From: Verrucomicrobiota bacterium | Lineage (GTDB): Bacteria; Verrucomicrobiota; Verrucomicrobiia; Chthoniobacterales; UBA10450 | DNA: 64,000 nt | Assembly (NCBI GenBank): GCA_003221195.1 | Contig: QHQO01000020.1 | Location: 1 to 64,000, forward strand | Direction: 5' to 3' | Part shown: one piece after another, positions 1 through 10,902 of the stretch | Position numbering within the stretch: the stretch's first letter is position 1 | Layout: the number at the start of each line of letters is the position of its first letter | The notes under the pieces: generated by a model | Told to the model about the DNA's origin: nothing | Seen by the model: only the letters and a program-made list of their open reading frames with translations | Databases searched by the model: none | Translations under genes and position numbers: made by a program

Positions 1-1
1 C

Positions 2-124
2 ATTCAAGAGCGAGGATTTCGCGATGCGAGACTGCAGCAACGCGTCCATATGAATGCCAACGATATTGCGCATTGGACAAGGGCGATCGCGAAAGAGGAA
101 AAGGCGCAGGGCAAGCGCGTGTGA
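2..124 (+). CDS. C-terminal fragment of an unidentified protein truncated by the window start
   Basis: Frame 2 is open from base 2 to TGA at 122-124 (IQERGFRDARLQQRVHMNANDIAHWTRAIAKEEKAQGKRV*), upstream of and convergent with the TPR gene. Confidence 0.45.
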   Translation: MQERGFRDARLQQRVHMNANDIAHWTRAIAKEEKAQGKRV

Positions 125-160
125 TTCGTTACAACATTACAATGGACCGAATCTACCGAT

Positions 161-2014
161 TCAACGTGGCGAAGCCGCTGGCAGTGGACTCGGTTGGGCA
201 AGAACTGGTGAAACTGCTGGCGACGGAGCTGCAGATACTCTGGCGATTTTTGCTTTCGCTTCGTCGAGCACTACTTTTTCTTCCGGATAAATCTCGTCGT
301 CCGCAGCGGCCACGTAATCCTTGGCGGTGTCGATTTGGCCTGCGTCGGCCAGCAATAGCGCCGCGTAAACTGCCGCATGCGGGTCGCGTAATTGGTCTGC
401 TGGCAATCCTTGAATCGTTGCAAGGGCCTCCGGGTGTCGGCCAAGGCGATACAGAGAGAACGCATAAGTCACGGCGCAGTTGGCTTCGTTCGGCGCGCGG
501 TCATGGGCCTCTTTCGCCAGTTCATGCGAGGGTTCTACGTTTCGCTCGAGGTTCAGGCCTAGTCGCGCTAGATCCGCCGTGATCGGCGCTTCATTTGGAG
601 AGCTATCGTGTAGACGTTGGAGAACATCGTAAAGTCTTTCGGTGTCGTTGGTCTTGCGATAAAGCCGGCGAAGCGCGTCCAGCGCCTCGCGTCGCATCGG
701 TGGATCTTCTGCGACGCGCAGCCACAATTGTTCGGATTCTTTCTCCAGATTCCATTTCGATGCGAGACGGGCGAGGACAACTTCGCGCTCGGGATGATCG
801 TGTGTCGACTGTTCTGCAGCGCGCCAAAGCGCATGGAATTCTATGTCCGCATTGTCTTGTCGTGATTGACGCGTGGCAATTGCCTGATATGCAAGGCGCA
901 GGTAATCGGATTCGCCCCACATTCCTTTGCGAGTCCATCGTTTCAAACGCATCCAATTCTTCACATTGGCGTACGCGTCTGCCACCGCAACAGCGGCGGG
1001 CGGTGAAGTCAGTTTCTCTACGGGAAGTTTCTCGATCCACTTAGCAACCTCTCCGGTAAGTCCATTTTCGTTCATCCATCTCATAAGCGATGCAAGATCG
1101 GATGGATTCTTTGTGGCAAAAGGCTTTACTCGTTCCAGCAGTAGGTGGAATTTTTTTTCATCGAGCTTCCGATAAAAATTCAGGCAGAGAAGATAATCAC
1201 CGAAGGTCACCTCCTGCGACATTTGGAGCTGTTGCGCGAAGTTATTCCCCGCTAAGAAGTCATTGCGTGCCACAGCATCATTAAGCAAAGCGCGCAGCGC
1301 GCCGGTCCGATAGGGAGCGAGCTTGCTGAGTCGCTCGAGATTTTCGCGGGCGTTCGCGTTCTTTTGTGCATCGCTGGAATGGATTTGCAGCGCTGCGAGA
1401 TTGAACTGGTAGAGATCATTCTTGGGTTCTTTTTTTACGGCAGCGGCAAATTGTTCTTCTTGTTCGGCAAAGTTTCCTTCGGCAGAAGCCAACCAGCCTG
1501 CAACAACGTGAAAAGCGGCCCTGTGTCGGTCACTGGCTGCAATCTGATCGAGCGTCTTTCGAGCAAGATCGAGCTTTCCAAAGCGCAACGCCGCGGAAAT
1601 GAGATTGAGCTGACTGTCCGGGTCTTTTGGGCGCAAACGCGCAATTTGTTCACGCCATGAAATCGTTTCTTCGAGATTCTGTTTCTCTGCTGCTTCCGCT
1701 AATATGTAGAGGATCGGCTGAGAATCGGGACGTTGTGCCAGGAGTTTTCGCGCGGTCTGTGTTGCTTCGTTGAATCTTCCCTGCTGCAGCATCAAAGCGG
1801 CTTCGTGTAACAAGCGGGTTTGGCGCCAGTCTTCATAGAGTTTCAAGCCGTACCTGAGAAAAAGAGTGCCAAGTAGAATCGCAATTGCCAATCCAGCGGC
1901 TACAAGAGCGACACGAGCTGGCCAGAGCTGTCGTTGGAAGAAGGATTCCAGACCAAAGAGAGATTGGCCGATTCTTCTATATCCAGCCTCTTCGGCTCGC
2001 TCCGCGATTTTCAT
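161..2014 (-). CDS. Tetratricopeptide-repeat protein with an N-terminal transmembrane segment
   Basis: 617 aa ORF; hydrophobic segment VALVAAGLAIAILLGTLFL near the N-terminus followed by TPR-like helical repeats. Confidence 0.8.
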   Translation of the reverse strand: MKIAERAEEAGYRRIGQSLFGLESFFQRQLWPARVALVAAGLAIAILLGTLFLRYGLKLYEDWRQTRLLHEAALMLQQGRFNEATQTARKLLAQRPDSQPILYILAEAAEKQNLEETISWREQIARLRPKDPDSQLNLISAALRFGKLDLARKTLDQIAASDRHRAAFHVVAGWLASAEGNFAEQEEQFAAAVKKEPKNDLYQFNLAALQIHSSDAQKNANARENLERLSKLAPYRTGALRALLNDAVARNDFLAGNNFAQQLQMSQEVTFGDYLLCLNFYRKLDEKKFHLLLERVKPFATKNPSDLASLMRWMNENGLTGEVAKWIEKLPVEKLTSPPAAVAVADAYANVKNWMRLKRWTRKGMWGESDYLRLAYQAIATRQSRQDNADIEFHALWRAAEQSTHDHPEREVVLARLASKWNLEKESEQLWLRVAEDPPMRREALDALRRLYRKTNDTERLYDVLQRLHDSSPNEAPITADLARLGLNLERNVEPSHELAKEAHDRAPNEANCAVTYAFSLYRLGRHPEALATIQGLPADQLRDPHAAVYAALLLADAGQIDTAKDYVAAADDEIYPEEKVVLDEAKAKIARVSAAPSPAVSPVLAQPSPLPAASPR

Positions 2015-2078
2015 GTCATGTCTCGGGGCGCAACGATCGACTTGTTCTTATCCATCACACCCGTGCTCGCTGCCGAGG

Positions 2079-3473
2079 CTAAGAGCGCGTGGCTACTTCT
2101 GCCTCTTTGACTACAGGAATTGATTTCACCGAGTCCTCGATTTTCTCCCTCAAACGCCGGCTCCAAACATATCGTCCCAACAACACTTTTACGGTGGCTG
2201 TAAGCGGGACGGCAAGAAGGGGACCGATTATCCCGCCAATGATCAAACCCCAGACAAAGATCGACACGATCACCGTCATTGGATGCAACCCGACGTAATT
2301 CCCAACAATTCGCGGGGCGTAAAATATGCCTTCGAGATTTTGAACAATGATGAAAATGCCAGTCACAATTAGAGGATGCGTCCAGTCGCCCCATTGGAAA
2401 GCTGCAATCAGAACGGCCGGCACCCAGCAGATGATGATCCCGATGTAGGGAATCATGGTCAGCACGACAACGAGCGCACCAATCACCGGCGCAAAATTGA
2501 GACCGGGAAATATTGTCAGCGTTGTGCCGATGAGGATCCCATCAACCAGACACACCAGTAGTTGCCCTCGAAAATACGCAGTGACGTAGCTGTTGATTTC
2601 TGACAAAAGCTCGGCGACTTCGTCTCTGAGGGGCGACGCGCGTAAAGGTAAATATTCTCTCCAGTTCGCTTCAATCCGCGGCCTTTCGTTCAACAGAAAA
2701 AAAAGGTAGATCGGCACCAGGATTAGGCTGAGCAAGAAACCTGTGACACCAAGAAAGCCACCGATGCTTTTCTTAAGGATATCCCAGAACTTTTCCATCA
2801 GCGTCGGAAGTGCCTGTTGCAAATTAGGCATTTGTTTTTCGACGTACGCCTGGATGCGCTGGCGTTCGGCAGTGGTCAGCTTTGGCGGGCTCGGCGCGAT
2901 TGTTTCAGCAGCCGGGGTAGTCTCGAAAGCTTTAGGTGTAGGAGAGACAGTCGGTTGCGCATGAGGAGAAGGAGAGGGTATCGGTCCGATGAGCCAGTTG
3001 GTAAAACTTGTCGATGCAGATTTCGTACGGCCACTGCCGAGGAATCCGAAGGACTGATCGAATCGATAGATTAGATCCACAATGTAGTCGCGGGCTCGCT
3101 CGGTATAAGCAGGAACTTGCTTTGCGAAATTCGCGCTTTGTATTGAGATGGTCGGGACGAGCCACGCCGCCAATCCACCGAGAGCAAAAAAGGCAATGGC
3201 AAAAAGAAGAGCTACCGCCTTGGTGCGACTGAGCGTACCGCGAGACATTTTCGTCACCAGCGGATCCAGCAGATAAGTCAGAATAACCGCGATAGCGACT
3301 GGGATCAGGATCGGTTGGAGGAAACTAATGACATTAGCGCTGGCCCAAATCACCGTGCCGATAATCAGAATGAGGAGAACCACACAGAAGGCTGTGAGAG
3401 CCGCCCACATCACTTTGCGCTGCCACGGCGTGGGATAACCGCTTATGTTCGTCGCGAGAACGTCGGGCGTCAC
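2079..3473 (-). CDS. AI-2E family transporter (PerM-like permease)
   Basis: 464 aa multi-TM ORF; motifs ILIPVAIAVILTYLLDPLV and PYIGIIICWVPAVL...GNYVGLHPMTVIVSIFVWGLIIGGIIGPLLAVPLTA typical of the AI-2E/PerM family. Confidence 0.9.
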   Translation of the reverse strand: MTPDVLATNISGYPTPWQRKVMWAALTAFCVVLLILIIGTVIWASANVISFLQPILIPVAIAVILTYLLDPLVTKMSRGTLSRTKAVALLFAIAFFALGGLAAWLVPTISIQSANFAKQVPAYTERARDYIVDLIYRFDQSFGFLGSGRTKSASTSFTNWLIGPIPSPSPHAQPTVSPTPKAFETTPAAETIAPSPPKLTTAERQRIQAYVEKQMPNLQQALPTLMEKFWDILKKSIGGFLGVTGFLLSLILVPIYLFFLLNERPRIEANWREYLPLRASPLRDEVAELLSEINSYVTAYFRGQLLVCLVDGILIGTTLTIFPGLNFAPVIGALVVVLTMIPYIGIIICWVPAVLIAAFQWGDWTHPLIVTGIFIIVQNLEGIFYAPRIVGNYVGLHPMTVIVSIFVWGLIIGGIIGPLLAVPLTATVKVLLGRYVWSRRLREKIEDSVKSIPVVKEAEVATRS

Positions 3474-5293
3474 TGGGTTTGATTTGTCTTTGTTGGAGGA
3501 CCGTTGCCAATTGGCGCCTTCGTTCTTTCGATCTTGTTCGCCAGGTTCTTATTGTTTGGATCGAGCGCCAGCGCTTTTTGCCAGGATTCCAGAGCTTCCG
3601 AAAGCCGATTCAATTTGAAATAGGCGTCACCAATGTGCTCAAAGATAACTGGATCATCGTGGTCGGCAGTTTTTGCAGCACGGAGCAGGTTGCTCAAAGC
3701 TTGATCAGGTTTGCCTTTTCGGTACTCGACCCAACCGAGGCTATCGAGGTAAGAAGCGTTATTAGGTTCTATCTCGAGCGCGCGGTTAATCATCGTTTCG
3801 GCTTCGTCCAGGTTCATGTTGTGATCGGCCCACATGTAGCCGAGATAATTGCAGGCTTCCGCAGAGTTCGCCGGGTCTAGAGCGATCGATTTGCGAAGAA
3901 GATCAGCTGCCTTTTGGTACAGGCCGGCCTGCTCTGCTGTCGCGCCATAGTTGAAATAGAACTTGGCATTTACCATGTCATTGCCCTGGTCGAGTTGCGC
4001 TTCGCGCAGTGCCTCCTCAAAGGTCGCCACGGCCTGCTGGGTCTGTTTCGCCTCGCTTTGGGCAATGGCCAGATAGTAAACGATCTCCGGCGCCCCCGGA
4101 AATCGACGCCGGGCTTCTGTCAGCAATCTGACCGCGCGATCGGCATCTTTTAAAGGGCCAAGCAGCAGTTCCGACAGATGCAAATATGTGCCCACGTGAT
4201 TTGGATTAATCAGCAGGCTTTGCTCATAATTTGCGGCCACTTTCGCAAAGATTGCTTTGGCTTCGTCAACTCTTTTGGCGCGTTGGAGCGATCGCGCTTC
4301 ATCATCCAGCACCTGTGCTAATAAATCGTAGGTTTGGTACTTTTCAGGATGCTCTTTGATGATTTGCTCGAGCATCTCAACTGCTTTACCGCGCTGATTC
4401 GTCAGGATAAAACCAGTTGCCAGTTTCTCTCGCGCATTTGCATCGTCAGGTTGCAACTCCAGAACGTGCAGATAAAGCGGAATTGCGTCTTTCAATTGCT
4501 GGGAGGCTGCATAGTAATCGGCGACATCTTTTAGAATCGCAGGATCATCGCCGGCGTGTTCGGCTGCCTTTTTGAAAATTTCGTTGGTCCTTTTCAGTTC
4601 GTCGGGCTTCGGCTGTGAATCGGACTTGAAAAGAATGGCCACGTAAAGTTTGCCCAGACGCATCCAGAAGTTGGCGTCGTCGCTGCGAACCTTTGTGGCA
4701 CGATCCAGAATTTCCAGCGCCTTTTTCTCTTGCCCGGCCGCAACTTCGATTTCCACCAGGCGCTGGTAACCTTCGATGTCTCCGGGATTGAGGGCAACTG
4801 CCCGATTGGCATAATCGATAGCCTGATCGGTTTTCTTAAGATATTTCGCATAAATAAATGCGAGTTGTTGATACGGGTCTGCATCTTTCGGGTTTGCCTT
4901 GATTGCATCTTTCAACACGTCAATCGCCTGCGGAAAATCATCCTGCTCTATCAGCAAAGCTGCTACGCGCGAAGCGAGTTGCGATTGACCGGGATCGACA
5001 TTTAGCACTTTGCGATACGCCTCCAGCGCACGATCCATCTCGCCATTTTCTTCGAATGACATTCCCTCGACAAAATGGACTAGCGCATCCGCTTTATGTG
5101 CGCCCTCCAAACGCAGGGCGAGATCGGCAGCCGGCCTGGCATAGAGCGAATCGTCCTGGCGACCAGTCTTTTTTGTTGTCGCCGACGAAGATTTCGGCGT
5201 TCGAGCGACTGCTGCACTCGCGCCAACGAGAAAAGCGAACGCAATGAAAAACCACCTGCGCAGCGAAACGCTCCGCTTTTTGGGCTTCCTCAC
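3470..5293 (-). CDS. TPR-repeat protein, probably exported
   Basis: 607 aa; N-terminal hydrophobic signal (WFFIAFAFLVGASAAVA) and many TPR units (ALEAYRKVLNVDPGQ, AIDYANRAVALNPGD, ALSNLLRAAKTADHDDPVIFEHIGDAYFKLNRLSEALESWQKALALDPNN). Confidence 0.85.
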   Translation of the reverse strand: MRKPKKRSVSLRRWFFIAFAFLVGASAAVARTPKSSSATTKKTGRQDDSLYARPAADLALRLEGAHKADALVHFVEGMSFEENGEMDRALEAYRKVLNVDPGQSQLASRVAALLIEQDDFPQAIDVLKDAIKANPKDADPYQQLAFIYAKYLKKTDQAIDYANRAVALNPGDIEGYQRLVEIEVAAGQEKKALEILDRATKVRSDDANFWMRLGKLYVAILFKSDSQPKPDELKRTNEIFKKAAEHAGDDPAILKDVADYYAASQQLKDAIPLYLHVLELQPDDANAREKLATGFILTNQRGKAVEMLEQIIKEHPEKYQTYDLLAQVLDDEARSLQRAKRVDEAKAIFAKVAANYEQSLLINPNHVGTYLHLSELLLGPLKDADRAVRLLTEARRRFPGAPEIVYYLAIAQSEAKQTQQAVATFEEALREAQLDQGNDMVNAKFYFNYGATAEQAGLYQKAADLLRKSIALDPANSAEACNYLGYMWADHNMNLDEAETMINRALEIEPNNASYLDSLGWVEYRKGKPDQALSNLLRAAKTADHDDPVIFEHIGDAYFKLNRLSEALESWQKALALDPNNKNLANKIERTKAPIGNGPPTKTNQTQ

Positions 5294-5418
5294 ATCTTAA
5301 ATGGTAGCTTTCGGCCCAGCCTCCGCAAACCTTACCCTAACCTATAGAGGCGACCGTGCTGGCTGTGCTTCTCATGAACGCGGGTGGCAGGCCCGTTATA
5401 GCGTCGCGACAACTCCTG

Positions 5419-5523
5419 TTACGCTTTATATCGGAGCCGTTTCTTATGCCGATTCGCTTTCATGCGCTTGCGGCGCTTATGCTTCGCAATTTTCGCTTTT
5501 CGTCTTTTCTTGAGAGAGCCCAT
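5419..5523 (-). CDS. Very small basic protein, AURKAIP1/COX24 (mS38-like) domain family candidate
   Basis: 34 aa ORF not in the supplied track: MGSLKKRRKAKIAKHKRRKRMKANRHKKRLRYKA*. The KK(R)R..KI.KHKRRKR...RHKK pattern resembles short bacterial AURKAIP1/COX24-domain proteins. Confidence 0.7.
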   Translation of the reverse strand: MGSLKKRRKAKIAKHKRRKRMKANRHKKRLRYKA

Positions 5524-5602
5524 TCGATTTTCAAATTCGCGAGTTCCGATTCAACCATCAGATGCGCTACAATGCAACCCAGTTCTTACATTGCTCGTAA
5601 CA

Positions 5603-7288
5603 TCATCTCTTTAACATTTCATCTCGCTTCCCCTTAAACTCACTTTCAGGTTTCCACTCTGGAAATTTGTCGCCGTTCACGACCTGATAGCCAACCTCGA
5701 ACAGAAGTTGAATATCCTGCACTGCGCCGGAGAGGTCCCAGTTTGGATTAACTTCGTCCGAGACCTGATGGTAGTGGTGCGCAATGTAATCGTCTTTCTT
5801 TTGCTGGCCGAAGTCTGCTGGTTTTCCGATGAAATCCTTGCCGCCGCCAGTGTAGAGCGAGGGCACGCCGCGCTTGGAAAATTCGAAATGATCGGCACGA
5901 TAGAAACCGCCTTTCTCCGGTTGACTGTTCGGTTGCGTCACTCGGCCATTGCGTTTTGCGGCAGCGGTCAGCAGATCATCGAGTGTTGAATTGTTGTTGC
6001 TCAGGTCCTCGATGTCGCGCGTTTTGCCCCAGGGATTCACGGTGTCGATGTTGATGTCAGCCAGCGTTTTTTCCAGCGGATAGAGCGGATGAAGCGCGTA
6101 AAATTTCGAGCCGAGCAATCCTGCTTCTTCAGCAGTCGTGGCCATGAACAAAACTGATCGTTTCGGCGGCGGATTTAATTTTGCGAATGCCGCCGCGAGC
6201 TGGATAAGCGAAGCAACGCCGGAGGCGTTATCGACCGCGCCGTTATAGATCTGATCGCCTTGCAGATTGTGATTAAGTCCGAGGTGGTCCCAGTGCGCCG
6301 TGTAAATGATATATTCGTCGCGCAACTTCGGATCGATTCCCTCGAGTTTGCCGATGACGTTGTGCGATTTAAAGGAGCGAAGCTGTTGCTTGATGTCGAT
6401 ATTAGCCTTTGCATTGATCGGCACCGGCCGGAACTCTTTTGTTATCGCCGACTTCTTCAGCGCCTCGAAATCCTCACCACAAGCGGCTAGCAATTTCTTC
6501 GCGGTATCGAGCGTTATCCACGAGCGCGCTTCTACGGTGTCCGCGTTCTTATTTGGCGAATCAATCTCGTAGTTCTCCTTGCCCCAACTCGTTCTTACCA
6601 CGGAATATGGGTATCCAGCCGACTCAGTCTGGTGGATGATCACAGCGGCTGCAGCGCCTTTTTGTGCTGCGATCTCATATTTGTAAGTCCAGCGACCGTA
6701 GTAGGTCATCGCTTTCCCTTTAAACATTTTTTCATCGAGTTTGGATGAATCTTTGGGATCGGGAATCGGTGGATCGCCAATCAGCATCAGCAGGGTCTTG
6801 CCGCGAACATCGACATTCTTGTAGTCGTCCCATCCGTATTCCGGTGCGACGACGCCGTACCCGACGAAGACGACTTCCGAATTATTGATCTTGATTTCCG
6901 GTTGAAGACGCGCGGAGGACGCAATGAAGTCGTCGGGGTACTTCAGGTCGATCGTCCCATCGCGTACCGCGAACGACATTCGTGGTTCGCTTTTGATTCC
7001 AGCCAACGGAACCTCCTGGGTGTAACCGCCGTCTGGGTTTCCCGGCTTCAACCCGATTTTCCTGAACTGATCCGTTATGTAATTAACGGAAAGTTCCTCG
7101 CCTTTTGTCCCCGGTGCACGTCCTTCGAATTCATCCGACGCAAGAACCTTGATGTGCGCCAGTAAACCGTCCGGCGTAATCGCCTCCAACGCCGGTTCCA
7201 GACGCAACGCCAATTCATCCACAGCGAAAAGCGAAGTCACAGCGGTAAGAGAAATCGCAATCAACCAGCCCGAAATTTTCATGTCCAC
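5603..7288 (-). CDS. M28 family metallopeptidase (PA domain plus zinc aminopeptidase)
   Basis: 561 aa; signal peptide; motifs [59 protein letters not shown]. Confidence 0.93.
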   Translation of the reverse strand: MDMKISGWLIAISLTAVTSLFAVDELALRLEPALEAITPDGLLAHIKVLASDEFEGRAPGTKGEELSVNYITDQFRKIGLKPGNPDGGYTQEVPLAGIKSEPRMSFAVRDGTIDLKYPDDFIASSARLQPEIKINNSEVVFVGYGVVAPEYGWDDYKNVDVRGKTLLMLIGDPPIPDPKDSSKLDEKMFKGKAMTYYGRWTYKYEIAAQKGAAAAVIIHQTESAGYPYSVVRTSWGKENYEIDSPNKNADTVEARSWITLDTAKKLLAACGEDFEALKKSAITKEFRPVPINAKANIDIKQQLRSFKSHNVIGKLEGIDPKLRDEYIIYTAHWDHLGLNHNLQGDQIYNGAVDNASGVASLIQLAAAFAKLNPPPKRSVLFMATTAEEAGLLGSKFYALHPLYPLEKTLADINIDTVNPWGKTRDIEDLSNNNSTLDDLLTAAAKRNGRVTQPNSQPEKGGFYRADHFEFSKRGVPSLYTGGGKDFIGKPADFGQQKKDDYIAHHYHQVSDEVNPNWDLSGAVQDIQLLFEVGYQVVNGDKFPEWKPESEFKGKRDEMLKR

Positions 7289-7374
7289 TCTGTAACGACA
7301 CTCTTTAAGCGCCGCAATGTTGTCGATACGGGCGTTGTGACGTCCCTCACTTCGTTTTGGTGATGACCGAAGTA

Positions 7375-9513
7375 TTAGCGGCCTTTTTGCGATGAGCCGC
7401 CGACCGCTTCCTTTTTCTCTCGGGGAATGCCGATTTTTTTCAAGAACGGCTGGATCGATTGTTTGCGGCCGAGAAACTTCTCGATGGAAACGGTGACGTC
7501 ACGCGAATCGCCCGGCTCATAGATTTCGTGGCGTAACTTCATACCAGCTTGCTTGTCGAGGTAACCATCCTTTGCCTTTTCGAAGACGGTTGCCATATCT
7601 GCGGCGATGGCGTCGGCCCATGCATAGCCGTAGTAACCGGCGTCATAGCCATTCAGATGGCCGAAGTAGGAAACGAAGGTAGTGCTGGGATCAATTGGGA
7701 GAAAGACCTTTTCCAGGATCGGATTTGAAATGGCCACACAATCGAAGGGCATATCCTCAGCATGCTGATTGTGCAATTCGAGGTCGAGCGATGCGAAGGC
7801 GAACTGGCGTCGATAAAGAACACCGGCATTCGCCAGTTTCGCGTCATTCATTTTTTTGATGATTTCCGCTGGAATTTTCTTCGATGGATCGCGGTAATCG
7901 GCCGCAAACATGTCGAGCACTTTCTTGTCCCAGACCCAGTTCTGCAGCATCTGCGATGGCGCTTCTACGAAATCCCCCGGCACATGCGTTCCGGCGAAAC
8001 GGCCGTACTTCGCGCGAGTGACAATCGAATGAAGCGCGTGACCGAATTCGTGGAATAAAGTTTCGACTTCCTGGTGTGTCATCAAAGACGGCTTGTCCGC
8101 TGCCGGAGGCGAAAAATTGCAAAGCAAGGCGACAGTTGGCCGCTGGTATTTTCCGTCCGGCAACAGTTTGCCAGTGATGATTTCGAATTGGGCGAAGTGA
8201 TTGAATTTTCCTTCGCGCGGAAACATATCGAGATAAAACATCCCGAGCGGCTCGCCGGTGGAGGAATCGGTCACCATGTAGAGCTGGAGATCGTCGATCC
8301 ATTTGTAAGGCGCAGCGATCTTCTCAAACGTCAGACCAAAGATGCTCTGATAAATATTGAACATGCCGTCGAGCACCTTTTGGAACGGGAAATATGCGCG
8401 CAACGCTTCCTTATCGACGGCGTATTTTTGTTTGTCCCGCTGGTTAGCGTAATAGCGCCAATCCCACACCTCGATCTTAGCGTTCGGATCGTTCGTTTCA
8501 GCGGCCTTCAACTTTTGTAATTCCGCGATTTCACTCTCAAACTTGGGCTGAATTCCGATAACCAGATCGCTAATGTATTTCTCCGCGTTCGCCCCATTCT
8601 TGGCCATTTTGACTTCAGTCTGATAGTCGTCCCACGATTTGTAACCGAGCCGAAGAGCGATCTTGTTCCGAAGCGCAAGCAGCTGGTTGAGGACAGGAAC
8701 ATTTGCCTCTTTGGCGAGCGTCTCGCGAATGACGTAAAGCTGTTTGCGCGTCGCTTCGCTCTTTGCGTTTTCTTCGACGGTATTGAATTGCCACGTGACG
8801 TTTGCCATTACTGTGTAGGCATCGTCTCCCGTCCTGACGCCGGGCGAAGCGAAGAAGCTTTCCGGCAACCCATCCAGATCGGCCTTCGTGAAAATCACCG
8901 GCGCGTTGGCCTTAACAATGTTGGTGTCGAAGTCAGTCCCGAGTTTGGACAGGTCTTTCCGCAACTGCTCCACCTCTTTGCGCTGATCAGGAGGAAGGTC
9001 CAGGCCGGCGCGGCGATAATCGCGCAACGTTTCGTTCAGCAGTTTTTCGTCTTCACCCGAAAGCTTCGGACGCGTGTCAGCAAGGGCCTTGATTGCCTTG
9101 TAAACGTCCTCGCGATAATCAACGCTCACAGCCCAGTCTTGAAACGCCTTTATGGCGTTCTCGCCAGCAGCGCGCATTTCCGGATTCGTGTTTGTCTCTT
9201 TGATGATTGTGGCCTTGTTGGCCGCGAGTCCTGCATCGTAAGTGAGATCATCGAGCGCCACCACCGTGCTCTTAAACGTAACCTTTTTCAGATCCTGTGA
9301 GGCAATTTGATCCAATGCCTTATTCGCCTTCGCGATGGCATCGTTCATCATTGCCTCGACCGCTTTCGGCGATTGCTCCCAGTCGGGAATCGTTAAGACG
9401 GCATTGGCCTTCGCGGCCGCAGGTCGAAAGTCATCGACAGTTTTCAGTTCAGCGGCTGAAAGACTCAGGCTCGCCGCGGCGAAAACAAATGACAGGAAAA
9501 CCGAGCATTTCAT
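7375..9513 (-). CDS. M3 family metallopeptidase (peptidyl-dipeptidase Dcp/oligopeptidase A-like), exported
   Basis: 712 aa; signal peptide; zinc site [39 protein letters not shown]. Confidence 0.95.
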   Translation of the reverse strand: MKCSVFLSFVFAAASLSLSAAELKTVDDFRPAAAKANAVLTIPDWEQSPKAVEAMMNDAIAKANKALDQIASQDLKKVTFKSTVVALDDLTYDAGLAANKATIIKETNTNPEMRAAGENAIKAFQDWAVSVDYREDVYKAIKALADTRPKLSGEDEKLLNETLRDYRRAGLDLPPDQRKEVEQLRKDLSKLGTDFDTNIVKANAPVIFTKADLDGLPESFFASPGVRTGDDAYTVMANVTWQFNTVEENAKSEATRKQLYVIRETLAKEANVPVLNQLLALRNKIALRLGYKSWDDYQTEVKMAKNGANAEKYISDLVIGIQPKFESEIAELQKLKAAETNDPNAKIEVWDWRYYANQRDKQKYAVDKEALRAYFPFQKVLDGMFNIYQSIFGLTFEKIAAPYKWIDDLQLYMVTDSSTGEPLGMFYLDMFPREGKFNHFAQFEIITGKLLPDGKYQRPTVALLCNFSPPAADKPSLMTHQEVETLFHEFGHALHSIVTRAKYGRFAGTHVPGDFVEAPSQMLQNWVWDKKVLDMFAADYRDPSKKIPAEIIKKMNDAKLANAGVLYRRQFAFASLDLELHNQHAEDMPFDCVAISNPILEKVFLPIDPSTTFVSYFGHLNGYDAGYYGYAWADAIAADMATVFEKAKDGYLDKQAGMKLRHEIYEPGDSRDVTVSIEKFLGRKQSIQPFLKKIGIPREKKEAVGGSSQKGR

Positions 9514-9631
9514 AGTGGTCGAAGTTGGCCCACACCTTTATGCGCACCGAGCCGCAAAGGCAAATTGGCGGCGTTGCCCACCCCAGGCGGTTGCGTTTGA
9601 CGAATGCGCAAGCTAAGAAACGTGCGCCACG

Positions 9632-10207
9632 ATGATTCAGAAATTTTTCCTTGCCTTTATTCCGATCTTTGTCGCGATCGATCCAATTGGACTTATCGCG
9701 ATTTTTACGGGCCTCGCTGCCAACGCTTCACCGGAACAACGGAAACGGCAGGGGTTTCTCGGAATTCTCACAGCGCTCTGCGTGTCTGTCGGATTCATGT
9801 TTCTCGGGGAAATAATTTTCGACGCACTTGGAATAACAGACGCCGACTTTCAAGTCGCTGGTGGTCTTATTCTGCTTGCTCTGGCGGGTCGCGAATTGCT
9901 CAGTCTCAGGCCCTCTGACCAGGGCGAGAGGAACGAATTTGGAATCGTTCCGCTTGGAATGCCGCTAATCGCCGGCCCGGCCTTGCTTACGGCCCTGCTT
10001 GTTTTGGTTGATACGGTGAGCTTGGTGTTCACGCTAATCGCGCTTCTGGTTAACCTTGGTTTGGTTGCCGTGGCGTTCTGGAATGCGAATTGGTTCACTC
10101 GCTGGATGGGCCGGCAGGGATTGCGCGGTGTATCGAAGATAATCGCACTCCTTCTCGCCGCGATTGCTGTCAGCCTTATTCGTCGCGGCTGGAACACGCC
10201 AGCCTGA
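9632..10207 (+). CDS. MarC family integral membrane protein
   Basis: 191 aa; FVAIDPIGLIAIFTGL at the N-terminus, PLGMPLIAGPALLTALLVL, multi-TM. Confidence 0.9.
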   Translation: MIQKFFLAFIPIFVAIDPIGLIAIFTGLAANASPEQRKRQGFLGILTALCVSVGFMFLGEIIFDALGITDADFQVAGGLILLALAGRELLSLRPSDQGERNEFGIVPLGMPLIAGPALLTALLVLVDTVSLVFTLIALLVNLGLVAVAFWNANWFTRWMGRQGLRGVSKIIALLLAAIAVSLIRRGWNTPA

Positions 10208-10287
10208 CCGAGCGCAGCGACAATCTGGCCTTTCGAAAAACTGTTAGCCCGGCATCGCCCGCCAGATCACATCGAGATTACGCGAAG

Positions 10288-10683
10288 TTAAAAGGCCGTT
10301 TCAGGGCCGCTGGCAATATGCCTGCGCGATGAGGGCCAAAATTCCTTTAATTCCGCAGTCTTGTCACCATGCTGATAACGCCAGTTCAACTCAACTTCGA
10401 TCGCCTTGATCTCGTCTTGCGAAGGCTGGGCTTGTCCGTGGTAGATGTAAGCAGGTACGCCTTGTCGAGTCTCAGTGAGCGGAGTCATTCCGTAGAGATC
10501 GAGACGGCGCTGCTGCAGTTGGGCAGTGGTCCAATTCCGGTACGCTGGGTTGCGGTAACCCCACACTTCTGCCGTGGTGGAATAACGGGAGTACGTATAA
10601 CCAGTCGTCGCCGAGGGTGGCGCGGCTTGTTGGGCACAGCCGATAAGGCTGATGCCAAATGCTGCTAACAATATTCGTTTCAT
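10288..10683 (-). CDS. Small lipoprotein of unknown function
   Basis: Within track ORF 10288..10743; Met at 10683 starts MKRILLAAFGISLIGCAQQ (signal plus lipobox LIGC). Confidence 0.65.
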   Translation of the reverse strand: MKRILLAAFGISLIGCAQQAAPPSATTGYTYSRYSTTAEVWGYRNPAYRNWTTAQLQQRRLDLYGMTPLTETRQGVPAYIYHGQAQPSQDEIKAIEVELNWRYQHGDKTAELKEFWPSSRRHIASGPETAF

Positions 10684-10867
10684 AATCTGTGGTTCCTTTA
10701 TAGTTCGTTTTTGGAGACACACTTGCACCTTATTCAACCACATAAATCATCCACAGTCGCATCTTATTTGCGTTTTAGGTAACGCCCGGCTATTTTGAAA
10801 GGAATCAGAGTCCAAACGGAGGGCGGGAGCCGATTCAATTAACAAACTGAGCGCTTCAGTCGGGTGA

Positions 10868-10895
10868 TTGACACTCCGGGACGTCCTGTTATCCT
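10868..10895 (+). promoter_or_regulatory. Sigma70-like promoter directly before hpnH
   Basis: TTGACA (10868-10873), 16-nt spacer, TATCCT (10890-10895); proposed hpnH ATG at 10903. Confidence 0.5.
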
Positions 10896-10902
10896 CGCTC
10901 CA

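Noticed and set aside
8788-9300. 170-aa plus-strand ORF opposite the M3 peptidase
   Set aside because: Antisense to a conserved peptidase; no motif.
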